A stretch of 64,000 nucleotides of DNA from Avena insularis (Eukaryota > Streptophyta > Magnoliopsida > Poales > Poaceae): positions 262,923,480-262,987,479 of the forward strand of contig CM042687.1 in assembly GCA_023614405.1 (NCBI GenBank), given 5' to 3'. The position numbers were made by a program, and so were the translations under genes. Under the pieces are notes generated by a model, which searched no databases, was not told the origin of the DNA, and saw only the letters and a program-made list of their open reading frames with translations. The first letter of the stretch is position 1, and each line of letters starts with the position of its first letter. Positions 58,210 to 64,000 of the stretch are shown here, piece by piece.

Positions 58210-61189
58210 CTAGGCCCTCTCTCTATGTTCTTTTGAATACCTAGTTCTTGTAATAATGTACTTTACTTTCCTCATCAATTCATCTTCTCCCTGCTCTTTG
58301 AGGGGCATAATTTGCAAAGAAGAAGACAGAACCCAGACCTTTGCATCCACCATCCTAAGGACTTCTGGATCGCGGTCGTAATCCTGTTAGATAAGTAGAC
58401 AAAACAAAAGACAAAATACAGTCAGATGGATTCTCCCAAAACTTGTAAGCAAGAAATCCTAAAATGACAATACCTTCTCCGTAACTAAGACGATGGCCTC
58501 TTTGTTATGTTGGTCCGCAAGCTTCCTCACTCTTTCTTGGATTAATTCTAGGTCCTATAGTAGGCAAACAAGGATAAAAAAGTAATCACCATGCAATGAA
58601 TAACAAAAAGGAAGCTAGTACTAAGAAAATATGAAATTAGAAATACAGTCTTGCAACAGCTAATGGAAGTAATGCATGCTTTACTATCGAAAATGATACA
58701 CATTAATATAGTCCCATGTTCACATGGACGCGTATATGTATGATTTTGAAAGTGCATCCATTGTTTTGTTGATGTGGAACATTCCTAACGACCATGGAAA
58801 GAAAAAGCAAAGAGGTGGGAGCCACTCACATGATCACAGAAGAAATGGTGATCACTGAAATCCAGCCTATCAATCTTGATTGGACCAATCTGCAGAAGCA
58901 ATAAGTAAAGTATTATTTTCACGATTCTCTAGTAGCAAGGTTTGGTGACTATTCAGGTATGGGTAGACTCCCTTGTCATAAACAATAAGTTTTATTATAG
59001 GACCAGAACATTGCATTGAGCTAGTATAGATCATATAATTTTTAATTAAGAATGTTATTTCTTTGTTAGTGGGACGTCTGCTTTGTTTCCTTACACTAAG
59101 CAGAGCTCAGTTGACAGTCATGTGGCAACTCTAGTTACTATTTTTGAAAAAAAAAATGTAGTAAAAGCAATCAAAGATTAGTCAGAGAAAAATTGAATTA
59201 TAGCTATTGTACATGTTGTGTGACTTGACTATGTATTGTTTGTTTGGCCGAGCACCTCAGTCTTCAATTAGTTATATGTTGACGAAGAGTGATGTGTGGT
59301 ACGAATGAAAGGAAGAACATACATGTAAAAAACTTAAGGCTTTACATAAAAACTTGAAAATATCATTAAACTAAAGTTTAGTGTTGGTTTAATACACCTA
59401 AGAAACATCTGTTAGGGTGGGTGATAGATAAGCAGGAAAATATATTAGCAAGAAACTACTATAAACACTTAGATTGTCTTTCCGGATGAATAGCGTAAAA
59501 ACAGGCAGCATTCCATTTTTAGGATAGGTAATGCCAAGCTAAGAGATCTAGACAAAGAAATGAATGAGTAACGGAAAGGTACCTCGGTAACTGTATTTAT
59601 GAAAGCATCTGGGCAGCCAATTGCAGAAACACATAGCACAATCATGCCATCCAGCACCTTAAGAGGCAGTTTCTGTAATGGTTGGTTAACCTCAAAAATA
59701 TGTGATGGGGCCAATCTACTAAAAAACACTGGACATGTCGCACCACTATCTTGGACTGTGCATTCAATATTTTCCAGTTGCACTTCAGAAGCCTGTGTAG
59801 TAGTACATGGTAGTTCAGAGAACAACTGATGGAATTCTTCATCAGCTTGAGGTAAAAGAAATACCTACATGTCTGATTTCTTACTGTGCAGACTGCATTA
59901 ATTGTTTGTTCTCACTATTTATCAGATGAATCCAATTCACAATGAGGGAAAGCAAGCAAGCACCTTTGATCGGTTTTATTTTTAAATTCTACCGTCTTGC
60001 AATCATATGAACGTCATACATATTTTTGTCTATGTGGCAGCTTATATTTCAACAACAGAATTTCAGTGCGACAGTGCCTCATGTCAAGAATAATATCAAT
60101 GCTAAAGATCTAATTTCGGCTAGAAATAGAAAGAAGTAACATGAAGGTCTGAGTCACTGAGAGTATAACATACCAGATCCGCGTGATGAATAACCACTAT
60201 ATCAGCTCAAGTAAGTGCGCTCAATGGTTCCCTCATGGGTCCTCGTGGCACGAAATGACTGTTTCCCCAAGGTGTCAGCCCATTGACCATCACAATCTCC
60301 ACATCTCGAAGCAAGCTCCGGTGCTATCTACAAGGAATGAGCAACAGAAGTGAGCATACATTACATACATGAGAACGTGTGTGTCCAGAAGGAACAAACA
60401 TATCTGGCCACTATATTGGAATAAAGATTAGACATTTTACAAGCAAGATCACATAAAACTTGGTACTGATGGATTGATCCATATAAGTAGTCCACAAAAG
60501 AAGAACCCAAAACACTTGATACCTGCATTCCATCATCCAGTATAGCCACTCCGATTTTGGCACTTGTACCGCTTACCACCCGGTTTAGTGTTGACGAAAG
60601 CTTCTCCCGGGGGAAGGCATCAGAAGGATTGACATAGCCATACTTTTGCAGCATCAAAGAAGCCACAGCAGCCCTATTTGCACCAATCCCAATCTTGGTG
60701 GTAGTATCAGCAAGGCGCCTCCTGAGCATCTTGGATTCATCACCGCCTGCATAACCCTACAGCACCAAAACTGAGGACTACTGTCTTGTTCGAAGGTAGC
60801 ATCACGAGAGATGGAATTGATAGATTGGAAATAAACTATAGTTGAAATATTTGAATTGCAGCCAGCAAGCAGTATTAGGAGTGGTTTACCCTTGTTAGGA
60901 TGAGCGGAGAGATGCCAGTGTCGTGAAACCTGCGGGCCAGGAAGTCGACCATGGGTGTCTTCCCGTTGCCGCCCCAGGTGAGGTTGCCCACACTGACGAC
61001 CGGGACCGGGAGGGTGCGTCGTGGGCGTAGCGGAGAGGATGGGAGGAGGAGGGGGAGGCGGAGGAGAGCGGAGGCGGCGGAAAGGAGAGGGAGGAGGAGT
61101 GCCCGGTGGAGTAAGGGGAGGTCGGGGACGGCAGCGTCCGGCGTGGCGGCGAGGCGGGAAAGGAGCTGCCGCGCCTTCTCCGTCGCCAT
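58210..61189 (-). CDS. LPXK: LpxK-like tetraacyldisaccharide 4'-kinase, seven exons, one in-frame stop
   Basis: Exons (- strand): 61189-60890, 60756-60523, 60323-60174, 59864-59583, 58889-58830, 58554-58474 and 58383-58210; all junctions phase 0 with GT-AG ends; 426 codons plus TAG. LpxK phosphorylates the tetraacyl-disaccharide lipid A precursor at the 4' position; plants keep this pathway with products linked to mitochondria. Evidence: P-loop SVGNLTWGGNGKTPM (residues 66-80), ILTRGYAGGDES across exons 1-2, AILDDGMQ then H (173-179), GPMREPLS in exon 3, CPVFFSRLAPS and VSAIGCPDAFINTV in exon 4, FSDHHFF (333-339) and VTEKDYD (exons 6-7). The N-terminus is rich in L, A and R, as in an organelle signal or membrane anchor. 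The start ATG gives the usual length; the frame is open upstream to 61366. Codon 217 is TGA (60207-60209) where the family context, L-x-x-AD, expects a residue, so this allele may be a pseudogene. Confidence 0.88.
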
Positions 61190-61449
61190 ATCCGTAGTCC
61201 CCTGGGTGGTCGGCCGCCGCCTGTCGCCGGACGTCTCAACAGAAGTACAGAACGAGGGGAGCAAGTAGTGGGCTGAGCCCTTTTCACAATTAAGCCGGGA
61301 ACTGACAGGCCAAAGCTTTTGGTGGGCTGAGCATTTAGTGATTTTTCCTAAATCAGTCCCACCCATCCTCCCCTCAATATGATTCTAAAAAAAAATCCTC
61401 CCCTCAAAAAACAAATCCCGCCCTGCCAGTTGGACAGCAATTATTATTA
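61190..61449 (-). promoter_or_regulatory. Presumed upstream region of the LpxK-like gene
   Basis: 260 bp between the start codon and a Stowaway MITE. No convincing TATA box; A runs at about 61386-61395 and 61406-61412. Confidence 0.3.
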
Positions 61450-61573
61450 CTTCCTCCGGCCCATATTAATTGACTCAAATTTGTCTAGATTTAAATAAAT
61501 CTAGACACTATTTAGCATATACGTTTGTCTAAATTTTGACAAATCAAAATCAATTAATATGGATCGGAGGAAA
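61450..61573. mobile_element. Stowaway MITE (124 bp)
   Basis: Ends CTTCCTCCGGCCCATATTAA and the complement of TTAATATGGATCGGAGGAAA, flanked by TA at 61448-61449 and 61574-61575. Long inverted repeats (AAATTTGTCTAGATTT region) make one hairpin. It lies about 260 bp upstream of the LpxK-like start codon. Confidence 0.9.
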
Positions 61574-61610
61574 TACACCAAAATACTTCTAGGCTCAATC
61601 TGAAGAAGGC

Positions 61611-61868
61611 TTGTCAACGCCCGATTATTCCTTCTCTCGAAATGGTAATTTGATCAGTGATATGAAGTTCAAACTTCAAATGAATTTCATAGAGGCTAGG
61701 GTGATTTACATTCCTAGAGTTTGTAATAGGCCGGCTCATGAGCTTGCGGCTATGGCTGTATGGAAAGTTCATGATGACCATATTATACGAACGACAAACT
61801 TTTCTACTTTTGTAATCCGTCTTGTGACCGGCGATTACTTCGAGACTCAATTCCTATTTAACACTTAA
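61611..61868 (+). pseudogene. C-terminal fragment of a non-LTR-type RNase H domain
   Basis: The frame reads DMKFKLQMNFIEARVIYIPR then VCNRPAHELAAMAVWK. The N-x-x-AHELA pattern is typical of the C-terminal end of RNase H domains (RVT_3) found in plant LINE pol and related domesticated genes. Catalytic residues further upstream are absent, so it is a remnant. Confidence 0.55.
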
Positions 61869-62589
61869 GGTTGGGCATGCATAGTGGATAATATTAAATA
61901 GTATAGTATCAGTTATACCATAGAAATGTGGGATATCTTTACTACTTAATAAATCCAAAGAAGACATGATGGTGGTATGTTAGCTTCGAAATTACCCTAA
62001 ACTTCAAAATATTTACAGGGATATGCCATCGCAGAGGTCGTCTACATTTGCGTATGTGTCCTCGTTCAGTCTCGTCCTAAAACTTCCCTCCCGTCCCTCA
62101 TGTATTCCCCCTCACCTAGACTTCCCTCGGCTTCCAATGTCGCTGGTTCTCCCGAGCCTCGCCGCCAAGGTCCGCCGCTAGGGAAGGAGGCACTAGCGAG
62201 GGCACTGTCCTTGGAATCGAGATTGGCACCGAGCTGGCAAGAACTACTGTGAGGTCGCACAGATCCAACCCCTATCGTATCCCATCTCCCTCCTCGATCC
62301 TTTAATAGTTTCCCTCTGTGCGTTGCCTGGAGAGGCCACCCCCGCGGCAGCCCTGTCGATGAGATCCCTTTCCCATCTGGACGTCCTCTCGCTTCGTTTC
62401 ACCCGAGGGCGGGAGGAAGAAGTTCATATTTGTTCGGTCAAGAAGGAGTTACTAGCATGGGTGCTCGCCAAGGACACAGCTGTCAGCGACCGCATCATCA
62501 CGGACTGGACGGACTGGTTCACATCGTCTCTGACTGAAGGGTTTCCCAGCATAGTAAATCAAAATTTTCTACGGATGCGAACGAGAAAG
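61869..62589. other. Spacer, no supported gene
   Basis: Contains GC-rich sequence from about 62090 and a 103-residue frame from 62323 that I cannot relate to any family. It may be internal sequence of the Copia-like element that follows. Confidence 0.4.
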
Positions 62590-64000
62590 CCAAGATCTAA
62601 TCTAGGAGATGCAATCAATGAGAGAGGTAGATGAGATCTTCATACCCTTGAAGAAATCGCACAGCGGAAACGTTCAACAGAACGTGGTTGGTGTAGTCGT
62701 ACTCGCCGTCTCCTCCTCGCGATCCGATCCGATCCTACGCCGCAAGTGGCGACGCCTCCGAGAGATGCACACGTACGGTGCCGCGACGTCTCATTCTTCC
62801 TTGGTCTAGCAAGTGGGGTGGAGAGATAGATTGGATCTGCAGCACGACGGCGTGGTGCTAATGGTGGAGAATTTCTGCAGGCTTCGCACACGCAATGGGA
62901 GAGAGGAGGAGGCGCGGGTTGGCGGCTAGGGTTAAAGGAGTGGGGGGAGGGGTGCGCTCCTGCCCACCTTATATAGGGGGCTGGCTGCCCCCCTTGGCCC
63001 CTCCTCCAAGCCCTAGGACGGCGGCCCCAAGGGTTGGAGTGGGGGGCAAGTTTCCCCCTCCTTCTAGAAGGGTTCCTAGGGTTTCCCCTAGGGGTTTGGC
63101 CGGCTGGGCCTATGGGGCCTTGTGCCCCTGGCCCAATGCGTCTAGGACACTCCCCTTAGCCCCACGCAGGCCTCCGACAAGTGGGGCCACGTTGGTCCCA
63201 CTCCGGAAGCTTCTAGAACCTTCCAGTACAATACTGATAAACTCCGAAACTATTCCGAAATCCAAAAACGGCTTTCCTTTATATGAATCTTATTCTCTGG
63301 ACCATTCTGGAACCTCTCGTGATGTCCTAGATCTCATCCGAGACTCCGAACAAAAACTCATAAACCAATTATCCATTCTATCCTAGCGTCGAGGCACGTT
63401 AAGTGTGTGACCCTATGGGTTCGAGAATATGCAGACATGATCTTCTATCAATAATCAATAGCGGGATCTGGAAACCCATATTAACTCCCACATATTCATC
63501 GATGATCATATCGGATGAACCACGATGCCAGGATTCAATTAATCCCATATATATTCCCTTCACACGATATTTTACTTGCCCGAGATTCGATCGTTGGTAT
63601 CGGCATACCTAGTTCAATTTCGTTCACAAGTACTTTACTGCTCAGAATCCGATATCACTTTGTGATTAACTCCTTAACCACGTGCTTGCAAGCGGTGTTG
63701 ATATCGACACGAGTGGCCCAAGTATATCTCTCCGACTCGGGAGGGACAAATTCCATCTCGATACATATAACCCAACAGGTACTTTCCGATCACCTGAGAG
63801 ACACCTTTATAATCACCCTTACATAGGATGACGTTTGATGACCTCAAAGCTTTCTTCCCATACCAGGGAGTTGCATTATCTCATGGTCTAAGGAATACAA
63901 TACTTGACATAGGAAAAAGCTTCGCAAAGATGAACACGATGACACGATCTAATTACTCTGCTTGATTTGGGTCTGTCCATCATATCATTCTCCTAATGAC
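62590..64000 (-). mobile_element. Copia-like LTR (Angela/BARE1/WIS type), runs off the right edge
   Basis: Recalled landmarks of the wheat/barley Angela/BARE1-type LTR in reverse orientation: AAGCGGAAACG-like CAGCGGAAACGTTCAACA near 62661, GTTGGTGTAGTCGTACTC near 62688, CTTGCCCGAGATTCGATCG near 63577 and CACCTTTATAATCACCC near 63803. A - strand TATA element is complementary to CTTATATAG at 62968-62976. The exact left end is not clear. No copia protein is in view. Confidence 0.5.

Noticed and set aside
62323..62634. 103-residue open frame before the Copia-like LTR
   Set aside because: Not similar to anything I recognise and with no supporting context.
1..64000. CRISPR array or bacterial-type operon
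   Set aside because: No regularly spaced identical repeats. Introns, LTR elements and MITEs show a plant nuclear genome.

Overview
This is a stretch of a large, repeat-dense plant genome, almost certainly a grass of the wheat/barley group (Triticeae). I infer this from nested LTR retrotransposons of grass Tekay-like and Tat-like Ty3/gypsy types, Stowaway miniature elements flanked by TA, a Copia LTR resembling the Angela/BARE1/WIS group at the right edge, and two plant nuclear genes. Family names are from memory of the groups; no database was searched.

Layout. 1-1100: terminal part of an inverted LTR that interrupts the reverse transcriptase of element A. 1101-6082: rest of element A (chromodomain Ty3/gypsy, + strand), with decayed pol, polypurine tract and a 3' LTR cut off near 6083. 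6083-18446: element B1 (Tat-like gypsy, pol on the - strand), its left LTR truncated at the same junction. 18447-25349: gene-poor spacer with an LTR-like end at 20536, a tandem 790-bp duplication (21661-23281) and a small MITE. 25350-52395: a three-level nest. The LTR of element D is split by element B2 (25468-51762, duplicated CTTTT target), and B2's pol is split by element C (32558-46003, duplicated GTAAT target), a chromodomain element with 3.8-kb LTRs. 52396-61600: the gene island, with a Stowaway MITE, a SUPERMAN-like zinc-finger gene (53983-54720, +), a duplicated non-coding block (56220-57810), a seven-exon LpxK-like gene (58210-61189, -) with one in-frame stop, and a second Stowaway MITE. 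61611-64000: a non-LTR RNase H fragment and the Copia-like LTR running off the window.

The two B elements are members of one family in the same orientation. Each carries gag, protease, reverse transcriptase, RNase H, a second RNase H of the kind known in Tat elements, and integrase on the - strand. On the + strand each has a multi-exon gene of the 'putative gypsy-type transposon' protein family, convergent with pol. Between the 3' LTR and the antisense gene both have four copies of a motif resembling the polypurine tract. Each copy is followed by a short hairpin whose stem sequence changes but usually keeps its pairing, the most unusual structure I found here. The two host genes look unrelated in function: one is a probable transcriptional repressor, the other a lipid A-pathway kinase.
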